Of a DNA stretch of 64,000 nucleotides, positions 26,757-36,020 are shown piece by piece. The stretch comes from Streptomyces coacervatus (lineage in GTDB: Bacteria > Actinomycetota > Actinomycetes > Streptomycetales > Streptomycetaceae): the NCBI RefSeq assembly GCF_029223485.1, contig NZ_JARHTP010000021.1, positions 62,001 through 126,000 of the forward strand, in the 5' to 3' direction. How positions within the stretch are numbered: position 1 is the stretch's first letter; each line of letters opens with the position of its first letter. Below the pieces are notes generated by a model. That model did no database searches. It had not been told where the DNA came from and saw only the letters and a program-made list of their open reading frames with translations. A program made the translations under genes and the position numbers.

Positions 26757-27908
26757 GTGCGCAGCAGTGTCATCGTGCCCATATTCCAGACCCAGAGCGT
26801 GTTATTGCTCTTCCTGGAATCGTTGAGGCTGACCGTTGAGCCGGACACACAGTTGATCCTGGTCAACGACGGTTCCGGGACCGAGGTGAGCGAGCTGGTC
26901 GAGGAGTTCGCCCGGAAGATCAAGAGAGACCGAGCTGCCGACGTTACCGTGACAACCCTGCACAACCAGAAACCCCATGGCTGTGGTCAAGCCCTCAACC
27001 AGGGTCTGGCCATCGCCGACGGGGACCACATCTTCTTCGTCGACTCCGATCTGATCCTCAAGTCCGGCTGGCAGTCCGGAATGCTGCAGACCCTGAGCGA
27101 CCACCCGAACGCGGGAATGACCGCCGGGGTCCTGCTGTACCCGCAGACCGGCGGTGTGCAGCACTGCGGCATCTCGTTCAGCGAGACTCTCGGCAGGCAC
27201 CTGTACCTGAACGCAAGGACATCGGACTTGCCTGATTCCCCGTACACGGTCCAACTGGCCGCCTTCGCGCTGTTCGCGATGACCAGGGAGGTCAGGGACT
27301 CGGTGGGCCTGCTGGACGAGCGCTACTTCAACGGGTACGAGGACTTCGACTACCAAATGCGGGCCAGGATGCTCGGCCACCGCACGGTCATCGACCCGAA
27401 GGTCACGTCGTACCACTGGGAACGGCGCAACGGAGTGCACCGGGCGGGCAACCGCAAGACCAACTTGGCCCGGTTCTGGAAGTCCTGGGGCAGCCAAATC
27501 GAGAACGACATCACACCCCGGTTGCTCGACGCGTTGCGTGGCCGGGCCGCCGACCTCAGCCACTACCTGCCGCTGGACCTGGCTGAGACGCGCACCGAGG
27601 CAGGGGACTTCTGGCAGGCCCTCGCCGACGCGTCGGCGATCGACCGGCACACCGTGCTCGACTACTCGACCACGGTGGACGGCGAGCAGCCCATCCTGCT
27701 GCCCCAGATCCTGCCGGCCCAACTGGTCGCCGAACCGCGGCCCTTGTTGATTCTGGTCGAGAATTTCGTTCGCCTGCTGGACAACCGTATGTGGCTGGCG
27801 CAACGCCTGGAGACGCAGTCGCAAGACATCGTCATCGATTTGCACGGCAACGCCATGGGACTCGCGGACCTGGATGCGAGCTGCTGGCCCGGCGTGAAGG
27901 TCAGGTGA
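26757..27908 (+). CDS. Family 2 glycosyltransferase with C-terminal extension
   Basis: GT-A fold transferase of 383 aa. It starts VRSSVIVPIFQTQSVLLLFL. LILVNDGSGTEV is the nucleotide-binding strand, GDHIFFVDSDLILKSGWQ carries the DxD-type metal motif (DSD), and ERYFNGYEDFDYQMRARMLG the acceptor-side ED motif. The C-terminal 130 residues (from about LDALRGRAADLSHYL) are not part of the usual GT2 core and I do not recognise them. GTG 26757 is preferred because GAGG lies 6 nt before it; ATG 26745 would add four residues. It overlaps the aminotransferase start by GTGA. It probably attaches a second sugar or aminocyclitol-like unit. Confidence 0.87.
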   Translation: MRSSVIVPIFQTQSVLLLFLESLRLTVEPDTQLILVNDGSGTEVSELVEEFARKIKRDRAADVTVTTLHNQKPHGCGQALNQGLAIADGDHIFFVDSDLILKSGWQSGMLQTLSDHPNAGMTAGVLLYPQTGGVQHCGISFSETLGRHLYLNARTSDLPDSPYTVQLAAFALFAMTREVRDSVGLLDERYFNGYEDFDYQMRARMLGHRTVIDPKVTSYHWERRNGVHRAGNRKTNLARFWKSWGSQIENDITPRLLDALRGRAADLSHYLPLDLAETRTEAGDFWQALADASAIDRHTVLDYSTTVDGEQPILLPQILPAQLVAEPRPLLILVENFVRLLDNRMWLAQRLETQSQDIVIDLHGNAMGLADLDASCWPGVKVR

Positions 27909-29140
27909 CGGGTGTGCGAACGGACACCACACGCGAGGCACCGAGCCTCGCGTGGCTCGCCAAGGTCGGTGAGGTGATACCGGCAGGCTGCAGCACCCTG
28001 GCCAAGACGCCGCATCGACTGCTGCCGGGCCGCGGCGCGATAGCCGCGGCGCGCGCCAAGGACGCGGAGTTCACCGACGTCGACGGCCGTACTTGGCTGG
28101 ACTGCGAGATGGCCATGGGAACGACGACCTGGGGCCATGCCCGGCCCGAGGTCGAGGAGGCCGTCGTTGCCCAGTTGAGGCGTGGCACGTCCTTCTCGGT
28201 CGCCGACCCCCTCGAACTGGAGCTGGCGCAACGGCTGTTGTCGCGGTTCGGGGTCTACGAGTCCGTGAAGTTCGCCAAGAGCGGCGCGGATGCGGTGAGT
28301 GGCGCAGTGCGCATAGCCCGTGCGGCCACCGGACGCGATGTCGTGGTGGCGACCGAGTACCACGGGTGGCACGACTGGGCCGCGCCGTCCCACTACTCGG
28401 CTCATCACACGGAGCTCGGCATCCCGAAAGCAGTGGCGGCTCTGACGCTGACCTGCCCGCCGGACGACCCGGAACGACTCGTCGCCCTGCTGCGGCAGCA
28501 CTCGGGGAGGATCGCGGCGGTGGTGCTGTGTCCGAACCGCTGGTCGGCCGAACACCTGCGCGCAGTCGCGGCGGAGATCCGCTCGCACGGCGCATTGGTG
28601 GTCTTCGACGAGGTCACCTCGGGCATGCGCATGGGCAGACGGGCCACCTGTGGCGAGGTCGACGTGTGGCCGGACCTGCTGTGCATCTCGAAAGGCATGG
28701 CCAACGGCCTCCCGCTAGCGGCGGTCCTCGGCGACCGTCGGCTGGTGATGCGCGGCGAAGACGTTCGAATGAGCAACGCCCACTCCAGCGAGTCCCTGGC
28801 TTTCGCCGCTGCTCTGGCATGCGAGGAGCTGCTGGACGCCGCACCGGTGTGGCCGTCGTGGCGCGAGCGGACCCTCACGATGATGACCGCCCTGCGCTCC
28901 CGCATCGCCGAACTGGACCTGGCCGGCCGAGTCGAGGTGCGGGGCGACTACTCGAGCTTCTCGCTCGGCTCCCCCGGGGCGAGTGACTTCTGGACCGACC
29001 CGTTCCGCACCCATGCCATGGCGACCCTCGCGGACCGGCAGATTTTCACCAAGGGCTACTTCGTCTTCTCGGACCGGCACACGCCGGCCCAGCTGGACGA
29101 GGTGGAGCGTGCGATCGACGCCGCCCTGACCACTTTCTGA
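27905..29140 (+). CDS. Class III aminotransferase, glutamate-1-semialdehyde-mutase-like
   Basis: PLP aminotransferase of 411 aa. Motifs: FTDVDGRTWLDCEMAMGTT, KFAKSGADAVSGAVRIARAATGR, YHGWHDW, VVFDEVTSGMR (PLP Asp) and LLCISKGMANGLPLAAVLG (Schiff-base Lys), then MSNAHSSESLAFAAALA. These match GSA-type transaminases and those acting on keto-sugars or cyclitols. GTG 27905 overlaps the GT2 stop; GTG 27914 has no better RBS. The dehydrogenase encoded next probably oxidises a hydroxyl that this enzyme then aminates. Confidence 0.9.
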   Translation: MTGVRTDTTREAPSLAWLAKVGEVIPAGCSTLAKTPHRLLPGRGAIAAARAKDAEFTDVDGRTWLDCEMAMGTTTWGHARPEVEEAVVAQLRRGTSFSVADPLELELAQRLLSRFGVYESVKFAKSGADAVSGAVRIARAATGRDVVVATEYHGWHDWAAPSHYSAHHTELGIPKAVAALTLTCPPDDPERLVALLRQHSGRIAAVVLCPNRWSAEHLRAVAAEIRSHGALVVFDEVTSGMRMGRRATCGEVDVWPDLLCISKGMANGLPLAAVLGDRRLVMRGEDVRMSNAHSSESLAFAAALACEELLDAAPVWPSWRERTLTMMTALRSRIAELDLAGRVEVRGDYSSFSLGSPGASDFWTDPFRTHAMATLADRQIFTKGYFVFSDRHTPAQLDEVERAIDAALTTF

Positions 29141-29165
29141 CACCACAACCAAATGGAGGCCGAGA

Positions 29166-30200
29166 GTGCGAGCACTCGTTTATGCAGGCAAGGGTCAGAT
29201 GGACCTCGCCGATGTCGAGGAGCCCGTTCTGCGGACGTCGAACGACGTGAAGGTCCGGGTCGAGATGACCGGGATCTGCGGCACGGACCACAAGATCCTC
29301 GCCGGCAAACTGGCCGTTGCCGAGGAGGGCACAGTGCTGGGTCACGAGGGCGTCGGCACGGTGGTCGAGGTCGGCGACGCCGTAACACATCTCACCGTCG
29401 GTGATCGAGTCATCATCAACCCCACTCAGTCGTGCGGCACATGCCGCAACTGCCGACTGGGGGCATACTGCTACTGCTTCAACTTCGACGACCATCAAGT
29501 CGGCTTCACCCTCGCGGGTACGTTCGCCGAGTACTACGTCGGCAGCGCGCAGTACCTCTACCTGATACCGGAGGGGATGAGCTGGCAGGTCGCCAGCCTG
29601 ATCGAGCCGCTGGGCTGCTCGCTGAACAGCGTTCTCAAAGCGGGCCTGCAGCCGCACGAGTCGGTTCTGGTGATCGGCTCTGGTGCCATCGGCCTGCTGT
29701 GCCAGAGCATCACGCGCCGGCTCAGTCGGCTCACCGTCGCCACGGAACCAAACGCGTTCCGCCGTGAATTCGCGGCCGGCGTCGCCAACCACGCGTTGCA
29801 CCCCGACGAACTCACGCCCCAGATCATCGCGGAGCTCACGGGCGGCAAGAAATTCGACGTGGTCATCGACGCTGTCGGCAACCAACTAGCCACCGCGCTG
29901 GAAGCTGTCGCCAAGGGCGGCCGGGTAGTGCCGATGGGTTATGACGACACCTACCGGGTCGAGGTGGCTCCCACCACTCTCATTGACGACGGACTCAGCA
30001 TCGTCGCGGCCGTGCCGCTGCACGATGCCATCGGCCCGGCCATCGACTTCGCCTCCGACATGCCGGAGCTGGCGAAGCTGGTGACCACCGAAGTCAGCAT
30101 GGGCGACTTCCGCGACGCCTTCGAGGCGACCATGGGCGTCGACCTGCAGACTGGGCAGAAGGTCGACGTCAAGGCAGTCAAGGCCGTGATCCGCTCATGA
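29166..30200 (+). CDS. Zinc-dependent medium-chain alcohol dehydrogenase
   Basis: MDR-family dehydrogenase, 344 aa. Catalytic zinc site: GICGTDHK (Cys), GHEGVGTVVEVG (His-Glu) and LIEPLGCSLN (Glu). Structural zinc cysteines: CGTCRNCRLGAYC. The cofactor loop is VIGSGAIGLL, a GxGxxG variant. Closest in feel to threonine/sorbitol or 2-deoxy-scyllo-inosamine dehydrogenases. It would oxidise a secondary alcohol to the ketone used by the aminotransferase. GTG 29166 follows GGAGGCCGAGA. Its stop overlaps the MFS start (ATGA). Confidence 0.92.
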   Translation: MRALVYAGKGQMDLADVEEPVLRTSNDVKVRVEMTGICGTDHKILAGKLAVAEEGTVLGHEGVGTVVEVGDAVTHLTVGDRVIINPTQSCGTCRNCRLGAYCYCFNFDDHQVGFTLAGTFAEYYVGSAQYLYLIPEGMSWQVASLIEPLGCSLNSVLKAGLQPHESVLVIGSGAIGLLCQSITRRLSRLTVATEPNAFRREFAAGVANHALHPDELTPQIIAELTGGKKFDVVIDAVGNQLATALEAVAKGGRVVPMGYDDTYRVEVAPTTLIDDGLSIVAAVPLHDAIGPAIDFASDMPELAKLVTTEVSMGDFRDAFEATMGVDLQTGQKVDVKAVKAVIRS

Positions 30201-31474
30201 AGCGCAGAAGCTTCGTGGCGAACCTCCACCGTAACGCCCGATACTGCATCTACACCGAACCGTTCTGGGCGATCTTCGGCACGGCCGCGCTGTACTACGC
30301 GACCCTCTACATGCAAAGCGTCGGTCTGAGCACAGTGGCCATCGGAGCCATCCTCTCGGCCAACCTGTACGTCGCGTTCATGTTCCAGCTCGTGGCGGGC
30401 GCGGTGACCGACCGGATGGGCAGACGCCGGGCCACCTTCTGGTTCGACGTGACCTCCTGGGTCATCCCGATGTTCGTGTGGGCATTCAGCAACAACTCCT
30501 GGATGTTCCTCCTGGGTTACCTGCTCAACGCCTCGTCGAAGATCGTCAACGTCTCGTTCTGGCTGCTCGCCACGGAAGACAGCCCAGAGAAGGACCGCCC
30601 CCGCATCTTCGCCGCCATCAAGGTGGTGATCATGTTCGCGGGACTTCTGGTACCGATCGTCGGGTTCTTCATGGACAGGTACGGAACCGTGCCCACGCTG
30701 CGCATGTTGTTCTTCATCGGCGGGCTCGCCATGCTTCTGCACAATTGTCTTCGCCACCACTACACCGTGGAGACGCAGGCTGGCGTCGAAGCCATGGACC
30801 GCCATGCTGGCACACGCATGCTACGGAGCGTGCTCGACAGCGGGAAACTGCTGTGGGCGGCCGGGCGGCACACCGCACTTCGCCGCCTGATTTTCATGTA
30901 CATGCTGAGCTTCGTCGCTTTCCAACTCAACATCTTCCTGGCCGTGTACCTGACGAAGAGCCTCGAGTACAGCGCCGTCGTGGTGGGCACGGTGCCGGCC
31001 GTCGGAGCGGTCACCGCGCTGTTCTCTTACGCCGTCGTCATGCCCTGGGCAGCCGGCCGGGTCCCGGAGGGTGCCATGGCCCGATGGTCGCTCGTGACGA
31101 GTTGCGCCGGCTGGCTCCTGTTCCTGGCACTCGGACCGGACAACCCCGCACTGCTCTTCGTCTGTACGGTGCTCACCTCCGCGGGCCCGTTGCTAGTGGA
31201 GTCCTACCGTGATGCCATCGTGGTGGGCTGTGTGCACCCTGAAGAACGGGCTACGTTCTTCGCCGCCGTCCAGACCTTCACCGCGGTGGTGTCCATCCCG
31301 ACCGGGTACTTGGCGGCAGTGATCTTCCAATCACGACCCCTGATGTTGTTCGGTGCGATCGCCACGCTCTACGCCGTCGCTGCAATGTGCACGTTCGGCA
31401 GGCACCTGTCCTACCAGGCGGACGTCCGGCTCATTCCGCGGCGGGGCCGACCGGACACGGTGGCGACGACGTGA
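30197..31474 (+). CDS. MFS transporter, probable product exporter
   Basis: A 425-aa integral membrane protein with about 12 hydrophobic segments. The MFS loop 2-3 signature appears as AGAVTDRMGRRRATFW near residue 72. The central loop (about residues 186-230) is hydrophilic, followed by the second six-helix half starting at LRRLIFMYMLSFVAFQLNIFLAVYL. Coupled to the dehydrogenase upstream and the HAD phosphatase downstream by 4-base overlaps. Export of the cluster product or a phosphorylated precursor is the natural reading. Confidence 0.88.
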   Translation: MKRRSFVANLHRNARYCIYTEPFWAIFGTAALYYATLYMQSVGLSTVAIGAILSANLYVAFMFQLVAGAVTDRMGRRRATFWFDVTSWVIPMFVWAFSNNSWMFLLGYLLNASSKIVNVSFWLLATEDSPEKDRPRIFAAIKVVIMFAGLLVPIVGFFMDRYGTVPTLRMLFFIGGLAMLLHNCLRHHYTVETQAGVEAMDRHAGTRMLRSVLDSGKLLWAAGRHTALRRLIFMYMLSFVAFQLNIFLAVYLTKSLEYSAVVVGTVPAVGAVTALFSYAVVMPWAAGRVPEGAMARWSLVTSCAGWLLFLALGPDNPALLFVCTVLTSAGPLLVESYRDAIVVGCVHPEERATFFAAVQTFTAVVSIPTGYLAAVIFQSRPLMLFGAIATLYAVAAMCTFGRHLSYQADVRLIPRRGRPDTVATT

Positions 31475-32142
31475 GCGGACGGGACCGGGCGCTGGTCTTC
31501 GACTTCGACGGGTTGATCGCCGATACCGAGGTGCTGTGGTTGGCGGTACTCAGAGAGCTGTACAGGTCGTTCTCTCAGGAACTGCCGCACACCCGGTACG
31601 TCGAGTCCATCGGCGGTACGCTGCACGACTTCGACCCGTTCGAGGACCTCGCCGCCCGCTGCGGCACGGTCAGTGCGGCCGAACTGGAGCAGCGCGGGGA
31701 AAGCCTGTACCGGAACTGGATGGCGTACGAGGCGCCGCTGCCCGGCGTCCGGCGGCTGGTGGCGGACGCCAAGCGACGGGGCCTGGCACTCGGGGTCGCA
31801 TCCAGTTCCCGGCGGACCTCTGTGCTGCCCCACCTTCAGCAGTTCGGGCTGCGCGACGCGTTCGACGTGGTCGTCACCATGGAAGATGTGAGCCGCACCA
31901 AACCAGCCCCCGACCTTTACCTCCTCGCGGCACGGCAACTCGGCGTGGATCCCTCGGCCGTCGTGGCCTTCGAGGACTCCAGCCGAGGAGTGCAGGCGGC
32001 CAAGGCCGCCGGTGCCTTCTGTGTGGCCGTACCGCACATACTTTCGCGGTCACACGATTTCACCGCAGCGGACCGCCGCCTCGACTCGTTGTCGCTGTTC
32101 GACATGGACGACCTGTCCGTAATCACGCCGGACGACGTGTGA
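31471..32142 (+). CDS. HAD superfamily (subfamily IA) phosphatase
   Basis: A 223-aa haloacid-dehalogenase-fold hydrolase. Motif I is VFDFDGLIADTE (nucleophile and acid Asp), motif II VASSSRRTS, motif III Lys in VSRTKPAPDLYLLAA, and motif IV VVAFEDSSRGVQAAKAAG. It resembles beta-phosphoglucomutase/phosphatase enzymes. GTG 31471 overlaps the MFS stop. As the last gene of an operon with transport and amination enzymes, it may dephosphorylate an intermediate or an APH-phosphorylated, inactive product during export. That link is inference. Confidence 0.9.
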   Translation: MSGRDRALVFDFDGLIADTEVLWLAVLRELYRSFSQELPHTRYVESIGGTLHDFDPFEDLAARCGTVSAAELEQRGESLYRNWMAYEAPLPGVRRLVADAKRRGLALGVASSSRRTSVLPHLQQFGLRDAFDVVVTMEDVSRTKPAPDLYLLAARQLGVDPSAVVAFEDSSRGVQAAKAAGAFCVAVPHILSRSHDFTAADRRLDSLSLFDMDDLSVITPDDV

Positions 32143-32153
32143 GGAATGACCGC

Positions 32154-32186
32154 TGGGTGAGAGCCCGCTACCCGGGCTCTCACCCA
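32154..32186 (+). terminator. Strong hairpin terminator at the cluster's right end
   Basis: A perfect 14-bp stem, TGGGTGAGAGCCCG pairing with CGGGCTCTCACCCA, with a 5-nt loop, starting 11 nt after the HAD stop codon. There is no U-tract, as is usual in high-GC actinomycetes. Together with the IS remnant just beyond, it marks the likely right boundary of the biosynthetic cluster. Confidence 0.85.
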
Positions 32187-32309
32187 TGTCCAAGGACAAC
32201 TTCATCTTCGATTGCTCGGCCAACGTCCTGATCTCGATTGGACACCAGGGGCCATCCACAGCCAGCGCGGTGTCCTACCGGTGGCGTGGGCAACCGAAGC
32301 GCGAGGATT

Positions 32310-32588
32310 CGACGGGCTAGCGTCTCAGGGTCGGCTTCTCCTCCAACTCGGCAAACTGGCCGTTGAATTGCTTGGGCAGCTTAGCCAGACCAGCGGAGGC
32401 CAGGGCGTCCATCCCGCCCTCCCGCCAGGCACGCGCCAGCGTTCCACCGACCGCTCGCTCACCCGCAGATCCCTTGCGATCACCGCGGTCTTCTCACCGC
32501 GTGTGAACCGCTCGCCTGCCTCGTACGGGATGCGCTCGCGAAACTCTCGCCGCTCGGCGGTCAACCCGCCGCCCTGCGCGTACCGCAT
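32310..32588 (-). mobile_element. IS630-like transposase N-terminal remnant
   Basis: Minus-strand reading begins MRYAQGGGLTAERREFRER and includes a helix-turn-helix EKTAVIARDLRVSERSVERWR. A frameshift then moves to AWREGGMDALASAGLAKLPK and QFAELEEKP. This matches the N-terminal DNA-binding part of winged-helix IS630-group transposases; the catalytic domain is absent. Confidence 0.75.
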
Positions 32589-32864
32589 GCAGCCAGCCCA
32601 CCGCAGGGATCAGCCTCGGACAACAACCCGAAGAGATCAGTAGACAACTGCCGAACCTGGCACTATCCGGATCCAGCCTCGACTGCCTGATCGCGTAGTG
32701 AACAGCGCGCCGGAAGCCTTACGCTTTCTCCGAACCTCCGGGATGGCTACTTTTGCAACTCTTCGCCAAACCCTTGTAGAAAGTCCCTCGCAAGCCATAG
32801 CCTTGCGCCGCGCCGGTGCCGACCCGGCCTGAGCTGGCCTTGGAAAGGATCGGGACGAACGTCA

Positions 32865-34121
32865 GTGAAGACTCCAGCAAAGCGCACGTCACGTGACATC
32901 CGCACCGCGAACCGTTATGAGGTGCTGCGCCAGATCATCGCCGAGTCTCCCACCTCCCGGCCCGTGTTGGCGGCCGCCACCGGTCTGAGCCTGGCCACGG
33001 TCGCCACGCTCGTCGGGGAGCTCCTCGATCTGCGGATGATCACCGAGGTCGGCTTCGAGGACTCGGCGGGCGGCCGCCCCCGGGGCCTGGTGGCGGTCAA
33101 CGCGTCGGGGGGCGCGTTGATCGGCGTCGACATCGCGGAGACGTACGTGCGTGTCGAGTTGTTCGACCTCGGGCTGAACGTGCTGGCCCGCGCCGACGAG
33201 GACATGCGCCCCGGCGAGAGCCTGCCGGAGCAGGTGGTCAGCCATGTGGCCGCCGCCGTCGGCTCGGTTGTCATGCAGGCCGGCGTGGAGGGTGCGCGGG
33301 TGCTGGGCGTCGGGGTGAGCGTGCCGGGGCAGGTGGACCGGGCTACCGGCGTCTCCGAGTACGCGCCCAACTGGGACTGGCACGACGTGCCCCTGCTGGA
33401 CCTGCTCGCCAAGCACATCGCCTTTCCGCTGTACCTGGACAACCCGCTCCGTGCCTCCGCGGTGGCCGAGCTATGGTTCGGCGCGGCGCGCGGGCGCGGG
33501 GATGCGGTGGTGGTCAACCTCGGCACCGGCGTGGGCGCGGGGCTGATCCTGGACGGCGGGCTGTACCGGGGGGTCAGCAACAGCGCCGGCGAGTGGGGCC
33601 ACAACACGCTCGTGCTCGACGGGCGCCTGTGCCACTGCGGCAACCACGGCTGCGTGGAAACGTACGTCGGTGCGCCCGGGATCATGCTAAACCTGCGCGA
33701 ACTCGGCCCGCAGAGCCCGCTGCTGCACCCGGAGGATCAGACGGCCACCATCGCCGCGCTGGCCCGGGGGATGCGGGAGCAGGATCCGGTGGCGGTCAAG
33801 GTGGTCCGGGACACCGCCCGTTATCTCGGCGCGGGCATCGCCGACCTGGTCAATCTGTTCAACCCCGAAGTGGTCGTGCTCAGCAGCTGGGTCGCGGCCG
33901 CCCTGGGCGAGCCCCTGGTCGCGGAGGTGCGCGAGGCCGTTGCCCGGCATGCGCTGCCGCGGCCGATGGCCGCCACCGAGATCGTCCTCTCCCCGATCCC
34001 CACCGACCCGGTGTGTCTGGGCGCGGCGACGTTCGCGCTGGAGGGCGCGCTGCAGTCGGTGGGACAGAGGGCCGCAAGCCGCACCATCCCTGCAAGGAGC
34101 CGTACCGCACCACCTTCATGA
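32865..34121 (+). CDS. ROK-family transcriptional regulator
   Basis: A 418-aa ROK regulator: an N-terminal winged helix (VLAAATGLSLATVATLVGEL, residues about 35-54) followed by a sugar-kinase-like domain. ALIGVDIAETYVRVELFDL, VVVNLGTGVGAGLILDGGLYRG and GEWGHNTL are the ROK signatures, and CHCGNHGCVE provides the zinc-binding cysteines. GTG 32865 is the start; GGAAAGGA lies about 15 nt upstream. The neighbouring galactan-use genes are its likely targets, with galactose or a galacto-oligosaccharide as effector (inference). Confidence 0.93.
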   Translation: MKTPAKRTSRDIRTANRYEVLRQIIAESPTSRPVLAAATGLSLATVATLVGELLDLRMITEVGFEDSAGGRPRGLVAVNASGGALIGVDIAETYVRVELFDLGLNVLARADEDMRPGESLPEQVVSHVAAAVGSVVMQAGVEGARVLGVGVSVPGQVDRATGVSEYAPNWDWHDVPLLDLLAKHIAFPLYLDNPLRASAVAELWFGAARGRGDAVVVNLGTGVGAGLILDGGLYRGVSNSAGEWGHNTLVLDGRLCHCGNHGCVETYVGAPGIMLNLRELGPQSPLLHPEDQTATIAALARGMREQDPVAVKVVRDTARYLGAGIADLVNLFNPEVVVLSSWVAAALGEPLVAEVREAVARHALPRPMAATEIVLSPIPTDPVCLGAATFALEGALQSVGQRAASRTIPARSRTAPPS

Positions 34122-34138
34122 CGACGGAAGGGATGCAC

Positions 34139-35977
34139 GTGTCTCACCCCCACCGCAGTAGACCTCTCCTGTTGACGGCCGCAGCCGCACTCGCCGTCAC
34201 AGGGCCCCTGATATCCGCCCCGCCCTCCTCGGCCGCCACCCCCACGGCGGCCGAGGTCTCCCCCCATGCGGCCCAGACCATCGACGACATCGGTGCGTCG
34301 GGCGCCTGGTGGGTCAACGACCTGCAGCACTTCAAGCCCGAGGTGCAGGCCCGGGTCGCCCAACTGCTGTTCTCCCAGCAGGGGTTGGCCCTGAGCTCCT
34401 ACCGCTACAACATCGGCGGTGGCGGCACCGCGGTCACCACACCGGCCCGCGCCGCCGAGGACTTCCTGAACGCCGACGGCTCGTACGACTGGAGCAAGGA
34501 CAAGGGCGGTCAGACGTTCCTCAAGTACGCCGCCCGGTACGGCGTCAAGGACCTGATCGGCTTCATCAACAGCGCGCCGGCCCGGTGGACGACCAACGGT
34601 CAGTCCTGCGGCGGCCAGTTGAAGGCGGAGAACGAGTCCGACTACGCCAAGTACGTGGCCGATGTGACCGACCACTTCGCCAAGCAGGGCGCGAAACTGG
34701 ACTACATCAGCCCCTTCAACGAGCCGGACAACGACTTCGGGGACTGCGGCCAGGAGGGCATGCAGGTCACGGTCGACCAACGCGACGACATCGTACGGGC
34801 GTTGGGCGCCGAGCAGCAGGCCCGGCATCAGCGCACGGGCATCATCGCGGACGAGTCCAGCAAGACCACGCAGTTCACCTCCGAGCTCCCGCAGTGGATC
34901 TCGCAGCCGGGCACCGGGCAGTACGTGTCCGCGCTCGCCCACCACACGTACAACAACCCGAACGACGGCCAGCTCGCCAATGTCTACGAGACGTCGAGGA
35001 CGGTCGGCAAGAAGTCCTGGGCCACCGAGATCTGCTGCTTCGGCAAGGGGTCGACCGGCTGGAACCAGGAGTACGACCCGACCATCGACAACGCCCTGCT
35101 GATGTCCCGGATCATCTACAAGGACTTCGCGAGCTCGCACGACTCGGCGTTCCAGTGGTGGGTGGCCCTGGCCAGCGGCTACGGCACCTCCCCCACCGAG
35201 AAGAACGACGTGGGCTGGAACGACGGCCTGATCTACTACGACCCCGACTACGCGACGAACGGCAACCAGCAGCTGTACTTCACCAAGCGGTACTACGCGC
35301 TCGGCCAGTACAGCAGGTTCGTCCGGCCGGGCTCGGTCGCGCACAACGTGACCGGGGCGCCGGACGGCGTCGAGGTGTCGTCGTACGACCGGGACGGCAA
35401 GTGGGTGGTCGTGGTCAACAACCACAACTCCACCGACACACCGCTGAGTTTGCACTTCAATAACAAGTCGCCGGTACGAGCCGCGCAGGCCGTACGGACG
35501 TCGGCCACCGAGGACTGGGCGAACGTCGCCAAGCCGACGGTGAGCGGCGGCACGGTCTCCTCGACTCTCGCGGCCCGCTCCATCACGACGTACGTCTTCG
35601 ACCAGAAGGGCAAGGGCAGTTCGGCGATCACGGGTGCGCTGCAGGGCAAGCAGTCCGGCAAGTGCCTGACCGCGGACACGTCCGGGGCCGCCATCAACAC
35701 GTGCACGGGCGGGGCCGAGCAGTCGTGGTCGTACGACGCGAAGGGGACCCTGAAGGGCGCGGGCGGGTATCTGACGGCCGGGAGTTCGGGCCTGACGACG
35801 ACCGCCGACTTCACCGGTGACGCAGGCCAACGCTGGCTGCTGAACGCCAACGGCCAGATCCTCAGCGAGGCGTCCGGCAAGTGCCTGGACGTCAGCGGAC
35901 AGGCGACCGCCGACGGCAGCAAAGTGATCCTGTACAGCTGCAACGGCGGGACCAACGAGGCCTGGAACAAGGCGTGA
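34139..35977 (+). CDS. Secreted GH30 glycosidase with ricin-type lectin (CBM13) domain
   Basis: Signal peptide (LLLTAAAALAVTGPLISAPPSSAA) followed by a GH30 catalytic domain and a C-terminal beta-trefoil. The acid/base Glu is in YISPFNEPDNDFGDCG and the probable nucleophile in KSWATEICCFGKG. The C-terminal 120 residues carry lectin repeats (GKQSGKCLTADTSG, ASGKCLDVSGQ, CNGGTNEAWN). The architecture matches the Streptomyces endo-beta-1,6-galactanase type. It would cut arabinogalactan side chains outside the cell. GTG 34139 fits the RBS GAAGGGA at 34126-34132; ATG 34118, which overlaps the ROK stop, is the alternative. Confidence 0.9.
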   Translation: MSHPHRSRPLLLTAAAALAVTGPLISAPPSSAATPTAAEVSPHAAQTIDDIGASGAWWVNDLQHFKPEVQARVAQLLFSQQGLALSSYRYNIGGGGTAVTTPARAAEDFLNADGSYDWSKDKGGQTFLKYAARYGVKDLIGFINSAPARWTTNGQSCGGQLKAENESDYAKYVADVTDHFAKQGAKLDYISPFNEPDNDFGDCGQEGMQVTVDQRDDIVRALGAEQQARHQRTGIIADESSKTTQFTSELPQWISQPGTGQYVSALAHHTYNNPNDGQLANVYETSRTVGKKSWATEICCFGKGSTGWNQEYDPTIDNALLMSRIIYKDFASSHDSAFQWWVALASGYGTSPTEKNDVGWNDGLIYYDPDYATNGNQQLYFTKRYYALGQYSRFVRPGSVAHNVTGAPDGVEVSSYDRDGKWVVVVNNHNSTDTPLSLHFNNKSPVRAAQAVRTSATEDWANVAKPTVSGGTVSSTLAARSITTYVFDQKGKGSSAITGALQGKQSGKCLTADTSGAAINTCTGGAEQSWSYDAKGTLKGAGGYLTAGSSGLTTTADFTGDAGQRWLLNANGQILSEASGKCLDVSGQATADGSKVILYSCNGGTNEAWNKA

Positions 35978-36020
35978 CCCCGCCCTGACCCTGACCTGAC
36001 CCGACCTGACCCTCACGACC

